The position numbers and the translations under genes were made by a program. A stretch of 64,000 bases of DNA from Ceriagrion tenellum (Eukaryota > Arthropoda > Insecta > Odonata > Coenagrionidae), in the NCBI GenBank assembly GCA_963169105.1, contig OY720632.1:191334448-191398447 (forward strand), read 5' to 3'. This document shows, one piece after another, positions 37,834 through 49,365 of the stretch. Positions within the stretch are counted from its first letter, which is position 1, and each line of letters starts with the position of its first letter. The notes under the pieces were generated by a model that did not search any database, was not told where the DNA came from, and saw nothing but the letters and a program-made list of their open reading frames with translations.

Positions 37834-38034
37834 CGTAGCAGACGGACTTTCGCCCGAGGCGTCGGATGTGAATGGCTCGAGCGATGAGGCGATCCACGAG
37901 GCGGGACGATGGAGGAAGCCAATCGTGCGCCACCTCCTCCGCCTCCTCCTCATCCTCCACCTCCACGGCCTCCCCTGGTGGCAGCGGCTGCGCCTCATCC
38001 TTCCTTCCCGTCGGCCCTTCCGCCGCGACCCCTA
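37834..38034 (-). CDS. Candidate orphan exon, acidic protein segment
   Basis: On the reverse strand an acceptor (TTTTCGTCAG, ending 38035) and a strong donor (GTGAGT from 37833) bound an open 201-bp segment. The segment is GC-rich in AT-rich surroundings. It encodes a stretch with PLPPGEAVEVEDEEEAEEVA, then HDWLPPSSRLVDRLIARAI and a basic HIRRLGRKSVCY end. The middle is strongly acidic and the rest looks helical. No family is recognised. It lies upstream of, and in the same orientation as, the lipase gene. It may belong to that gene, to another gene, or to none. Confidence 0.35.
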
Positions 38035-38161
38035 CTGACGAAAACAGTCGAAAGTGAGCACTCGGGAGGGACCACGTGGCACGAAAACAAAAAGAGTAAA
38101 GGGTCTTGCTAGCGTAAGGTCGTTAGGTGACCAATGGGAGCTTTCCATTCGGGGCGTTTAA

Positions 38162-38715
38162 GGTAGTTTGAGCGAAATATCATGTTACCTAGAAATCAAC
38201 GAATTTGGTCTCATTTTAAAGAAAAATATCTCACCCTCCTAATGACACCAAAAATTCAACCCCTTACCACATTACTTTCGGAGATATTTGCCGAAAAATA
38301 CAATCCCTTTTATATGGGAAACGGTACGTGCGTGCACTCCAGAGAGACATTATTTACAAAATGAGGCATTTCCAACACTTAGATCTAGTCAAAAAACCAA
38401 GTTAGTAGTTTGTGTGTTTTCTCATCTATTTTTTTACAATAAATCATATTGTCACCGCAGTAAATTCTTCGGGATCACAATAAACCTTCCGTTTTGATGG
38501 AGTTTCAAACGTACCGCGCCAAAAAGATGAGTCAAGTTAAAGACTTAATTAGATATTTTCATTAGATTACTTACAATTTCTGTCATATAAAACTATATTG
38601 TTGCACCATTAATAATGCTTCATTTATTCGATGTGTCCTACATCTGGTGAAATTAAAACGTATAATACGAATATGGTCTCTATTATGACTAGGGAACTAT
38701 CTCGTTCGGACTACC
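38162..38715 (-). mobile_element. TTAA-flanked MITE, copy 2 (complete, reverse)
   Basis: TTAA lies at 38158-38161 and 38716-38719. The ends are GGTAGTTTGAGCGA and, at the other end, TCGTTCGGACTACC. The body aligns in reverse with copy 1 throughout. Confidence 0.85.
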
Positions 38716-38719
38716 TTAA

Positions 38720-39396
38720 GTCAGAGGGTCTTCACAACCATTACCATCACTCGATCGCCATTAATGTGCTTATTAGACATTTACTTTGCCACAGTACGCC
38801 CCAAGAGATCTGCGAATATTCGGCGCCATTTTGTCATTTCGAAAACAAATGCACTGCCAAATCAACGAAAACATTGAACATTGATTGATATATGTTTATG
38901 GAGAACATTACACCAAAATAAGCACACCAATGTCTCTACAATTATAAAGTTTTTTTCGATTTCAGCCCCATAGTGCGTCGGCCCGATAATCATTGCGATC
39001 GATTCAGCAACGATATGGGCCTCGAGATCTTTTGGCCCACAGGGATTTTAAAAAATTCCACTATAATTCTCTCACTGAATCGACCTTGAACCCACCCGCT
39101 TCGTTTCCACCTGTCAGACTTCCTCTAAATTTCATTTCGCCATCGCCACCCTGCCGTCCGCCATGATTTCCTCTTCTCAGGAGATATAAACGATAAAGTT
39201 GAAATCTGGAATATTCTGATGATTAACTTCTCACACAAATGTATTCAGGAAAAGGCATTTGGGATATCCGATCCAAAACCGCCCTCTGTGAGAATAGTGA
39301 GTGAAAGGGAGAATAATTAGTAATAAAAGGCGCTTTGAGCATTCCTACCCCTGGTTTTTTTAGCCTTAAGTTGTTGCCATTGAGATATATGTTTGT
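38720..39396. other. No recognised feature
   Basis: Nothing was recognised between the MITE and the next LINE fragment. Confidence 0.4.
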
Positions 39397-39993
39397 TTTT
39401 CAGGTCTTGAAGCTATTCTTTTTAAGAAGTGGTAATTTGCCAGAAAGGCCTTGCACAGTAAAAGTTACAAATTACGCAGAAGCATTGAATTTCATATTCC
39501 AAAGCCAAATCAAAAGGTCGTTTTTGTTCATTGGGTCGAGAACTTTCAATCATTTACCGAGTGACATTGAGAAAGTAAAGAGTAAATACATTTTTTGTAA
39601 AAATGTCAGATATTGGCTTTAATCGCATCATGATATAGAAGTTTTATTATGATTTCATGGTTGTGTATCGTATAAAAAGGTGTAATGTAATTTGTCATGC
39701 CACTGTTATATTTCTAACATTCTTCGAACATTGTAACCAGCTTATTTTTTTCCTTGTATGATCTCGTTTAATGGTTTATTCTTTATTTTTTTGCTCATGT
39801 CTTGCCAAAAAATATATTGCTATATTTTTCATTGATATATTTTGAACACATATATAAGTGCTGGTCGGTTCTACACCGGTGTAAACCGTTGAATCTACCT
39901 AAAGCCCCACAGTTGTATTGCTAAATTTTTTTCCGTATTGTTTTTCGCAGTATTGGAGCAATAAATGTATCTATCTATCTATCACTCGTGCAC
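39397..39993 (+). mobile_element. LINE 3' end with (TATC)n tail
   Basis: The forward strand encodes a short reverse-transcriptase C-terminus (KRSFLFIGSRTFNHLPSDIE, about 39508-39570), similar to the WNxLP-type ending of Jockey/CR1-group LINEs. An untranslated region follows, with TGGAGCAATAAATG and a (TATC)n tail at 39966-39982. It is 5'-truncated. Confidence 0.65.
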
Positions 39994-40360
39994 GCTGCGT
40001 CGTCATCGTTTCGCGCGAGTCTTCCGCGTTCTTTTTTAAAAATGTCACCGAACGCGAAAAGTGGCGTGTGGGGAGCGTGACTCGCAAGTTTGATCCCGAA
40101 GAAGACTTGATTGATTGGCCCGCCTCGTTGACTCCTCCCCCTTGCCCCCTACACACACACACAACCAAGGAAACACGACCCTCTTCTGTTTTCAGATTGC
40201 TCGAAGATTCGAGGAATGCTCAGGGTCCGCCACTTTCCGTTTTACAATTTTAGCGACAACCGAGTCTAAGTCCCATTTATCGGACATGTAGTAAGTGGAG
40301 CGGTTCTTTTCACATCAACACCATCATTCATCATTGTGATTCTCTGTCCCTGGACAGGTT

Positions 40361-41120
40361 TCAACGGCACTGCCTCCACAGCATTCTGTCTGTCCTGGGC
40401 CTCTCTCTCTTCATCTCTTCATAGCTCCTTCCTTTTTCGATGTCTGACAGCATTCCGCTCCTCCTCCTCCTTCCTCTGCCTTTTCTCTTCCCTTCTATTT
40501 TCCCTTCTGTAATTAATTTCTGAACACTATTCCTCCTTAAAATATTATCCCAATCCAATTGGTCTTCCATCTTTTTAATTTCTCTCAAGATACTCCTTTC
40601 TTCTCCAATCCTCCTCAGCACCTCATCATTCCCAACTCCACATCTTACCACCCAATTCTCTCCATTCGTCGCCACATCTCAAAGCTTCCCTAGCACTTTT
40701 ATTCTCTCTTCTTCAAGGTCCATGTTTCGCACCCGTACAGTACAATACTCCATAAGAAGCATTTTGCGAAACTTTTTCTTATATCTGTCCTGACATTCCT
40801 CGATGTCACCAGTTTCTTAATCTTGCTTAATTCTACTTTTAATTTCCTCTGTACAATTGTCATTCTGAGTAACTACACTTCCCAGGTACTTGAAGGAGCC
40901 TACTTGTTTTAATTTTTCTTTTTCCAGCCACATATATTTAATGGTCTTCCTTCTGCCTTCGCTACCATCATAACTATAATTTTCTTTCTATTTATCCTCA
41001 TTCCATACTCTTCTCTTTTCTTCCAAATTCTTTCCATCATCTTCTGGAGTTCTTCTTGATTCTCCGATATTATAGCCTGGTCATTCGCATATTTGATGGT
41101 TTTCACATACATGCGAAATA
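40361..41120 (-). mobile_element. LINE fragment, reverse transcriptase and C-terminus
   Basis: Reverse strand 41112-40909 holds a reverse-transcriptase block with KYANDQAII, a decayed FADDQ site, and MRINRKK. Further on, 40675-40361 encodes GVGNDEVLRRIGEERSILRE, GKRKGRGRRR and SYEEMKRE, the C-terminal block of an RTE/I-like LINE. Frames are broken between them. Confidence 0.75.
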
Positions 41121-41810
41121 TTGGTGATATATGAGGATTCTAATTAAAAGCGGCCCAATTTATCATATGTAGGTAAACATATGGGAAATGTATTGAACAC
41201 AACAAGTAATAAATATTAATTTAAATATCTTTCTCGGGCTTCGCACCGGGTAACGTTTTCATAATCCGCCGACGTTTAGGAAAACGACTTGTTTTCCATT
41301 TTCAAGGCACGTGTTATTTCCGCCGTGACCACTATAACACGTGTTTTAGACATTTAAATATAATAAAATATTATAATTTATATTGTTATATGTATAATAT
41401 AATATAAATAATATAATATATATAATATAAAATATATATATTATAATATATATAATAAAAGATATTTAAATATAATACACCGGGAAAATCTTAAATCATT
41501 TAATAAATATAAAGCCACATATGGGAACTAATTACAGCCATACATGGGAAATATATGTATTGTCAGATACTGTACTAACAGTAATTCAGCTGTATTGAAA
41601 TATTTACACACATAAAACCGACCCCTATAAGTTAAAACATGAATAAAAAATGGCATTATAAGCCATATTTGACACCAAATATGGAAAATATATTGGTTAA
41701 ACATGAATATGAAAGCCATATGTTTCCCCGAACGAGTATCATATATCGGTAGTGCGGCATATCATAAACTGATATGTGGACCACATGTTGGGAATATATC
41801 CTACATCCGG
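41121..41810. repeat. TATAA-rich DNA with dispersed CATATG/GGAAA words
   Basis: Low-complexity TATAAT runs occupy 41350-41480. Words such as CATATGGGAA, CATACATGGGAA and AATATGGAAA recur through 41170-41790 in both orientations, sometimes as inverted pairs. This may be a decayed non-autonomous element. Ends were not resolved. Confidence 0.35.
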
Positions 41811-42694
41811 GGTTCCAAGGTGGGATGTGATGCAAAACAACTGAGGGCAGAGGCAGTGAATTGATGGAGCCTAGTGTCTCCCCGAAAACAATACTCCCTA
41901 CGCTCTATCCACACACCACTCCACACCCGACTGCCACGCCGACAACCACACCCCCTGGCAAAGTGCCACACCACGACAGGGCACGGTATCGAGGTATCCG
42001 GTTCGAGAATCTGTTGAGGCCAGTCGAGCTTGTTTAGTGGTGTCCAAATCTCGAATCTGTTACGCGGTCGTGATCCGGCCCCCCGCCATCTTTCTTCTCC
42101 CCGAATTCACCTCAGCACTCGCGGACTGACGCAATAACTTCGCAATTTTTCGATGTTTCCCTTCCGATCTTGAAATCAGTATCGATTTACTTTTTATGAA
42201 GGCGTTCTTTGAAAATATTTTTAATATTTGTATAAATTAATATTAGTCCATATTCCCAGCGAAAAACATAGTAAAATGTGTTACAAGAAATTGCTCAAAT
42301 TAACTAAATGTAACCAATATATGTTTGTTGTTGTTGCTGTTGATCACCTTAAATTTTCAATAGAAGTTAGATATTTTCTCTTACATATCTGGTAATACGA
42401 GGTGCTATCCACAGAGGCAAACCAGGAAAAAACGGGTGGAGTAGGTTATATGTTTGTGGTTCTGGTTGTCATATAACCGTTTGTTGACGTCATGCCCTCT
42501 CCATCCACCTGATTGGTCGAGGTAGACGATTTCTTCCTTTATTTTGGGAATGCTCGCCCAGTCGCGCGTCTCGTGAGTGTCAATGTCGAACCGCGGCCAC
42601 AGTCGGCGGCGCCCTCCACACAACCGCGTTTCGACCAGTATTACCCGGCCGCACCTTTCCAACGTCGTGGAAATTTTCGGCATTAGCTTGTTAT
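41811..42694. other. GC-richer unassigned stretch
   Basis: A reverse frame at 42683-42405 (92 codons) has no recognisable homology. A perfect CRE-like TGACGTCA (42484-42491) and an inverted CCAAT box (GATTGGT, about 42511) lie together. They hint at promoter-like DNA but are short motifs. Confidence 0.3.
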
Positions 42695-42698
42695 TTAA

Positions 42699-43254
42699 GG
42701 TAGTCCGAGCAAGATAGTTTCCTAGTCATAATAGAGACCATATTCGAATTACACGTTTTAATTTCACCAGCTCTAGGACACATCAATTAAATATTGCATT
42801 ATTAATGGTGTAATAATATAGTTTTATATCACAGAAATTGTAAGTAATCAAATGAAAATATCTAAATAAGTCTTTAACTTGACTCATTTTTTTCGCGCGG
42901 TGCGTTTGAAACTCCTTCAAAACTGAATGTTTTTTGTGATTCCCAAGAACCTATTGCGGTGACAATATGATTAATTTTCAAAAATAGTTGAGAAAACATA
43001 CAAACTACACACTGTTAGTTTTTTTTACGACATCTAAGTGTTAGAAATACCTCATTTAGTAAATAATGTCTCTCTGGAGTGCATACACGTACCATTTCCC
43101 ATGTAAAATAGCTGGTATTCACTGGCAAATATCTCGGAAAGTAATGTGGTGAGGGGTTGAATTCTTGGAGTCATTAGAAGGGTGAGATATTTTTCTTTAA
43201 CATGAAATCAAATTCATTGATTTCTAAGTAAACTGATATTTCGCTCAAACTACC
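42699..43254 (+). mobile_element. TTAA-flanked MITE, copy 3 (complete)
   Basis: TTAA lies at 42695-42698 and 43255-43258. Ends are GGTAGTCCGAGCAA and TCGCTCAAACTACC. Full-length alignment with copy 1. Confidence 0.88.
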
Positions 43255-43562
43255 TTAAATGTAGTTGCCATCGCTACCTTTCGCCACGCTGTGCGGCGTC
43301 GACTTGCAAAATTCTCCAAATAGGGCCAAATTGCGCTGCGAAAGGAAAAGTTAACCTTGAGCGCCTAATGTTCCGGTCGGCTGTCACTTTCATCGTTCGC
43401 CACATTCTTCTTTAATGAAAACTTTTGGCGACCAGATGCAGATTGTTGAGGGTTATACTATGGGAGTAAATGAGATGTCCCTTTTTCCACTCATTCTATA
43501 CGTATTCTTCGACTAAATTCAACGTTCTTTGACGATGACTACCGATTTTAATTCATTCAAAA

Positions 43563-43762
43563 TGTGTCTTGTGGAGGGCACTTCAAGTACAGTACTCCGT
43601 CTGTCGGATGAGACGTTAAGCCGTGGTCCCCTTGGCGCCTTTCGTTAAGAGCAGGCTAATGCCGACGCCGGGTTTCTATCCAATCTTCCTCCCTTACCTA
43701 TCCCCTCTAGCGCAAATGACCTTATCCGTCGGTCGCATCCCCGCATATCCGATCCCAATCCA
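43563..43762 (+). mobile_element. SINE body fragment
   Basis: It matches the SINE at 48464-48772 from TGTCTTGTGGAGGGCACTTC through CAAATGACCTTATCCGTCGG to CCCAATCCAG. The tRNA-like head is absent. Confidence 0.8.
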
Positions 43763-44224
43763 GAAGATTTGTGATTTTTTTTTTTAAACTGTTAAGTGCA
43801 GTGTACCTGGTTAGTATTTTGATATGCTCGCGTAATCTGGAGAACTTAGACTCGCAGCGGTCAGATGATGGTGTGCACGAAATCACGACATTGGCGATGT
43901 CCTTCCTACTGTGGTTGGTGTGGATACTTTTTGATCCGTAAAATCAAAAGTTCCAAAACTGGAAGATTTTGCGAGAAAATTGAAGAAAATAGAATCCCCG
44001 AGGAAAATGAGCTGTTCCATGAAATTGGAAAATGGCCAATTCCATGTACGTCAAAAGTAGTAGATATTATAGCAGTGTTTTTTCATGACATAATTTAATA
44101 TGTACAATGCATAATAGGATGCCAATTTGTGGAGTGATTGCCTCTCATTTCTGGAGTTCGTGTCCACATACATTTGTAAACTAGATCTTTACACGAAGAT
44201 ATAAGCATCAAATTTATGAAGCTA
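43763..44224. other. No recognised feature
   Basis: A short forward frame (43865-44098) is open but unlike any family I know. Confidence 0.35.
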
Positions 44225-44840
44225 TAAATACATACATACATACCAATCACGCCTTTCCCTTCCGGGGTAGGCACAGTCACCGAGTTTAACTCATAAATAC
44301 ATATTTGTACACGTAACTCTGCTTCAATAATTTCCTCCATTCTGACCTATCCTTGCAATCCTCTTTTGCCTCGTTTACCCCCATACACTGCTTCATACAC
44401 ACCCTCCTGTTTTTAAAACTCCTAATATTCCTCCTCCTAAGAATTTCCTCAGCCACATTCAACCACAACTTTCTCGGCCTACCTCTACCTCTCGCACCAT
44501 TCATTTCACTCTTATATATCTGTTTCGTTATTCGACTCTCATCCATTCTCTCAAAATGGCCAAACCAACGAAGCACACTCCTTCCACATATGTCCATTAC
44601 TGGAGCATCCAACCCACATTCATTTATTACCCACTCATTTCTCACCCTATCCATCCTACTTTTGCCGCAAACACTCCTCAGATAACTCATATCCACGGCG
44701 TTTAGTCTACTCCTATGTCCATCCTGACATACCCATGTTTCACTACCATCCAACAAAGTGGGGAGGAGTACACTTTTGTACACGGCGATTTTCGCTTCCT
44801 TAGACAGGCACTCATTCCATAACTGTGAAATATACAAATA
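44225..44840 (-). mobile_element. RTE/BovB-type LINE, 5'-truncated
   Basis: The reverse strand encodes an unbroken 183-codon C-terminal part: VYKSVLLPTLLDGSETWVC, RSVLRWFGHFERMDESRI, and GARGRGRPRKLW. This is the classic RTE C-terminus. The stop is followed by CCCCGGAAGGGAAAGGCGTG and a (TATG)n tail at 44244-44225. The open frame makes it one of the younger insertions here. Confidence 0.88.
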
Positions 44841-45002
44841 AAATTATACCGTCTTATAACCTCCAGGAATAGAAAATGTAAGCAGTTTAATCTCGATGGT
44901 CTCCGGTTTTCAATTGAATGTTGCCCTTTGAATTTTTTTTTCATTCTCATTCCAGTAAACGAGTCGCCAAATGAACAATCGCCGAAAAAGAAGGCCGCTT
45001 AC

Positions 45003-45690
45003 AGTTAATCAAACCATAATGGAAGTCAGGATTTTTTTATGCTTGCGTGACTAAGCTAATAATTCGGTAGTTTTCACAGTTTAAGGCGTTCGATTTCATA
45101 GGGATAGGAACGATTATGCTTTTCTCTAAATCAGAGGGGAGCTTTCCCTGTTCATAAATTGCACAAACAAGGTTGTACATTATGCCTTTCATTTTTCTTG
45201 CCCCTGATTTCAGAAGTTCTGCTGGAATGTTGTCTACACCCGCGGCCTAGTCGTTTTTCAACTTTTTTCAGTTTCGAACTATGGTGTTATAGACGTGTGC
45301 TTAAAATTAAGTGGACAGATAGAATATCAAACGAAGAAATACTAAATGAAATGAAAGAGATTAGAAGCTTATGGCAATCGATCGTTCACAGAAGAGTCCC
45401 ACTTATAAGGCATACGTATAATGAGACATGGGGAGATCCTATTGACAATCCTAGATGGACATGTTAACGGAAAAAGGCCCAGAGGAAGACCACGACTTGA
45501 GTTTATAGACCAGATAATGAAGGATGTCGGATGTAAGAGCTACGAGGAAATGAAAAGGAAGGTGGAGATATGAGAGGAACGGAGAGTGCCACAACCAGTC
45601 AAGCTGCTGCCAACCAATCTTCGGATTGACTGCCAGAAGAGAGAGGAGGAAGTCAGGCACCGCACCGTTAGCGTCCCAGATCATAGAGCA
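45003..45690 (+). mobile_element. LINE fragment with inverted 5' part
   Basis: The reverse strand at 45250-45003 encodes a reverse-transcriptase start (VDNIPAELLKSGARKMKG, EQGKLPSDLEKSIIVPIP, then NYRIISLV). Directly to the right, the forward strand at 45262-45690 encodes a LINE C-terminus (KWTDRISNEEILNEM, then GKRPRGRPRLEFIDQIMKD and SYEEMKRK). An inverted upstream part joined to a sense downstream part is the signature of twin priming. Confidence 0.7.
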
Positions 45691-45762
45691 TAGAGTTGCA
45701 GCGATCAAAAATCTTTCAAAATAATTTCCTCTTCGAGGATTTTATGGTTAGACATAATCTAC

Positions 45763-46745
45763 ATCTACATAATACCCTGCGAGCCGCTGTATGGGCGTGT
45801 GGCAGGGGGTGTTAGGTCACCAGCCGTGTAAAGGTGTAAGTTTATGGGGATGGAACGGTGACATTTATTATAGGAGTGTATTTAGTGGACAACAATTTTT
45901 ATTGTGGTCGCTTATCGTGCGCGGAAAGAACGAGTTTTTGTACCTATATGTTCGCCAGTGTATCTCTCTTATTTCATCGCATCTGTCAGACCTATAGATG
46001 TGGTGAGGAGTCATGATAATATTCTCTACGTCGCTCTGAAAAATATCAGTTCTGAATTCATCAAGCAGCCTAAGCCTAGCGTGCAGCCTCCGAGTCTCTA
46101 GGGGCTCCCACCTTAATCCCTCTAACAGTTGTGTAACACTATATGTTCGTTCGTAGCAGTTTTTAACGAAGCGTGCTGCTTTCCTTAGTATTTTATTAAT
46201 TTTTTTGGTTAAATCTATTTTACTAGGGTCCCAAATGCTCGCGGCGTATTTGAGGTGTAGCCTAACCATAGCGAAGTAGCATCTCTCTTTTACTTTTTCA
46301 TCCGAGGACCTTCCTATCATACGTTTAACAAAGCCTAGTTTCTTTAATGCTGTGCCGCATATGTTCTGTATGAGTAATCCCCACGATATATCAGATGTTA
46401 AGGTAATTCCAAGATATTTTATTGTATCTGAATATTTTATGTTTATTCCACCCACAGTACAAGTATGGTATTTTTGTGATAACTTTGGCACGAAGTGAAA
46501 TGTGGTGCATTTGTTGATATTAAATTCTAACCCCCACTTCTGGCACCACGAGCGAACGTTGTTAAGGTCCGAAGACAGATCTTCAAAGTCCGCGTCTTCG
46601 CTTATTTCACGGTAGGTAACTGTATCGTCTGCAAATAATCTTATTTTACTGCTAACTCTAGACCTCAGGTCATTAATATAAATAATGAATAAAAGAGGGC
46701 CGATCACACTTCCTTGAGGAACACCTGATGAACACATAATCGGAA
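45763..46745 (-). mobile_element. LINE family A, long open 3' half
   Basis: The reverse strand is open for 295 codons (46755-45868). It reads GVPQGSVIGPLLFIIYINDL, then RLFADDTVTYREIS with the intact FADD catalytic box, then INIKYSDTIKYLGITLTSDI, ASIWDPS, LEGLRWEPLETRRL and SFFPRTISDH. These are the palm, thumb and C-terminal blocks of CR1/Jockey-like reverse transcriptases. The 3' untranslated region ends at TGTAGATGTAG (45763). The open frame suggests recent activity of this family. It is truncated upstream of the GVPQG block. Confidence 0.9.
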
Positions 46746-47966
46746 AATCCGCCACTGCACTCCGCCAAGCCGCACCTCGCCCCCTCCCTCCCCTGACCCC
46801 TCACCCTTATTCCCCCACCCCAAGCGTAACCCCACCCACCCCTCTCCCTCTCTTCCATTTTCATTCCAATGGATTTCTCTTTCTCCTCGAAAATCTCATT
46901 CCACCCCACCCCGCTCCCACCTCCACCCCACGCACTCATCGCGAGGATAAAAATACACTGCGTAACATATTCCGCGCTTTTCTATTTTGCTGACCCGACC
47001 GGTTTCCCGTGGTTTCACGTCATCTTCTCCTCGAAGGTAGGTCACTTGGTCACTTCCACTTCGGCCATACGCCCTTTCGTCAGACCCTGGTTTGCCGCTG
47101 CAATAGGACGGAGTACCCACATCCGCTAACCCTTCTGGTAGTTTGATCGAGACTTCAAGTGTTATAGAAATTAATATCGCCTCTCTATAAAAAATAGATA
47201 CGATGTTAATAAGAAGAACTTGGAAACTTCTTCGGGTTCTTTTAGGATAATCAACCGGTTTCGGCATATTTACATCGTCTTCCGGTGCATTCTGGACTCG
47301 TGTGGCTGAAGATGTCGTAATGGCCACACGGAGTTGCATATTCTAAAATAAGCTTCAGACAAAGTTCGCTCATTTAAAGTTCGGGTGAAAGCCCTCAGTG
47401 AGTAAAGATGGGTCGGCTGCGTGATTTATCGATTATCACCAAATATAAATTTAATCGTCACCGCAATGAATTAATTCAAAAAGTACTTCAAGGTGTCTCC
47501 AGCGGACGGCGAGAAACGTATTGGTTCATCAACTTGTGGCCTCAACTATGCCAGCCCATTGAATTACTGCGGAGTTCGGCAGGAAAACACTAAGTTCTTC
47601 CGTCATTAGTCTTAGATTTTAGAGTTACAATTCCCAAAAATATAAAATAAGAATCAAATATGTAATGTATGACTGGTTAAGATAATCTCGCAGGACATGC
47701 CATTGGACGCTGCTATTTTCAAACATTCTCTTCCCGAGAGCTCTTCCACGGTTGGGCCAGGGGGCTCAAGTTATTTCGCTCGGGACAACGCACAAGGTCG
47801 CGGTCAAATCCCAAAAAAAGTCGGCCAAAGGGAAGGAATGAATACAATTTTCATTTGGGGTGTTTCTAGAAGGTGATTGGGTGGCGGGATATTTGAGGCG
47901 CAGGGAAATTCACTGGACAGTCGGGTGCGGGAGGAGTTCACACCCTCGCACATGTCCCACCGTGGA
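46746..47966. other. Unassigned, with two decayed PLE-terminus motifs
   Basis: Reverse-strand motifs at about 46995-47040 (AGAAGATGACGTG...GGAAACCGGTC) and 47250-47290 (GGAAGACGATG...CGAAACCGG) resemble decayed hammerhead termini. The remainder is CT-rich and AT-rich DNA. Confidence 0.35.
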
Positions 47967-47967
47967 T

Positions 47968-48010
47968 CGGGTTGGTGTGGTGGCTTAGAGTACTAGCCTA
48001 CCACGCCACA
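47968..48010 (+). mobile_element. SINE head fragment
   Basis: GGGTTGGTGTGGTGGCTTAG and AGTACTAGCC match the A-box region of the SINE at 48464. The copy ends there. Confidence 0.6.
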
Positions 48011-48310
48011 TGAAAGTTGCTTGGTTTAGATGAGAAAAAATGAATTAGAATGAAAAAGCATAATTCAACTTTTTATTGAAACTTTACAAAAAGCAAAAAT
48101 TCCTGAGAAATGAAATAAAAATAGTATATCAGAATGCAATTTCTTTTAGGTATTAGCACTTCTTCGTAATTTAAGTCAGAATGTCATAGTTCCACACATA
48201 TGCTGCTGTAGTCAGTTCCTACGGATGCACAAATAATAATCATCATGATCACTGGCCATTCAATCCTACGATTGGTTGACTGCAGCCTCTCACTCTCCAA
48301 GCCTAATGCT

Positions 48311-48400
48311 AGTTACTGGTACTTCCTGGTAGCTCTTCCTTTGTACTTATTTATTATGACCATGAACTTATTCCTGGGACTTCTACTGGGGACTTTTCCC
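48311..48400 (-). mobile_element. Short LINE fragment shared with 63453
   Basis: CTTCCTGGTAGCTCTTCCTT and the following ATTATGACCATGAACTTATT align with 63453-63545, where the reverse strand has LINE coding sequence. Confidence 0.5.
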
Positions 48401-48463
48401 TCTACTTTCACCTTCAATTATGTTCTTCACAAACCCATTGTGTCTCAAGGGATTGTCCAATCG

Positions 48464-48772
48464 TCGGGTTGGTGTGGTGGCTAGAGTACTAGCTAACCAT
48501 ACGGGTGGCCAGGGTTCAAATCCCTGCAGAGGAGGATGTTTTTCAGAGGACACCAGATCCCTACTTGAGTGTCTTGCGGAGGGGACTTCAAGTACAGTAC
48601 TCCGTCTGTAGGATGAGTTGTTAAAACGTGGTCCCCTTGGCGCCTTTCGTTTAGAGCAGGCTAATGCCGAGTTCCGGGTTTCCATCCACCCTTCCTCCCT
48701 TACCTATCCCCTATGGCGCAAATGACCTTATCCGTCGGTCGCCCCCCCAAATATCCAATCCAGCCTACTTCG
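48464..48772 (+). mobile_element. tRNA-derived SINE, fullest copy
   Basis: An A-box-like TGGTGGCTAGAGTACTAG (48477 on) and a B box with perfect T-stem (CAGGG TTCAAAT CCCTG, about 48510-48526) give a polymerase III promoter head. The body includes GTCTGTAGGATGAGTTGTTA and a CT-rich tail. GGATGAGACGTTAA-type words also occur in the central domain of several animal SINE families, from memory. Other copies are at 20050, 43563 and 47968. Confidence 0.8.
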
Positions 48773-48879
48773 GAATTTATAATGAGTGGCAGTTCGTCGT
48801 GTGCCACGCTCGGAGACGCTGGACGGAGACGAACCTTCACATCTTCACGTCTTCCTTGGTCGCGACGCTTCGAAAACAG

Positions 48880-48995
48880 CCCCAACCATCGTCAATAGGA
48901 CAAAAGGAGATGATCTATGATACATACACACTCTCAGAAGACGAAAGCTGGTTCTCGTGTGTCGAAACGTCGGCCACTGGGGAAAACGAAAAAAA
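48880..48995 (+). mobile_element. PLE-terminus-like motif
   Basis: CAGAAGACGAAAGC followed by GTGTGTCGAAACGTCGG has the GAAGA...hairpin...CGAAACG layout of decayed PLE termini. No coding part adjoins. Confidence 0.35.
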
Positions 48996-49115
48996 GTTCA
49001 TCTCGGGAAATTATCAAATCTGCACGACCTCTCCACCCCTTTCCCCCCTCCAACCACCTCCTACCTCACCCCCCTCTCCATCCCCACCCCCTCGCCACCC
49101 AGCCGCCTCCTTTGA

Positions 49116-49361
49116 GGTAGTCCGAGCGAGAGATAGTTCCCTAGGCATAATAGAGACCATATTAGATATGTACGTTTTAATTTCACCAGCATTAGGACAC
49201 ATCAATTAAACATTGCATTATTAATAGTGCAATAATATAGTTTTACATGACAGAAATTGTAATTAATTAAATGAAAATATCTAAATCAGTCTATTCCTTG
49301 ACTCATTTTTTTTCACACGGTACGTTTGAAACTACATCAAAACTGAAGGTTGAGTGTCGCC
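49116..49361 (+). mobile_element. TTAA-type MITE, copy 4 (truncated)
   Basis: It begins GGTAGTCCGAGCGAGAGATA after TTGA, a one-base variant of TTAA. It aligns with the first 240 bp of copy 1, then stops where copy 5 begins. Confidence 0.8.
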
Positions 49362-49365
49362 TTAA

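Noticed and set aside
42405..42683. Reverse 92-codon frame beginning with ATG beside a MITE
   Set aside because: No homology recognised and no stop or splice context of note. The CRE and CCAAT words are too short to prove a promoter.
43865..44098. Forward 77-codon frame
   Set aside because: No family resemblance. AT-rich DNA gives frames of this length by chance.
46673..46939. Reverse glycine-rich frame
   Set aside because: A shadow of a C-rich, low-complexity stretch next to the LINE.
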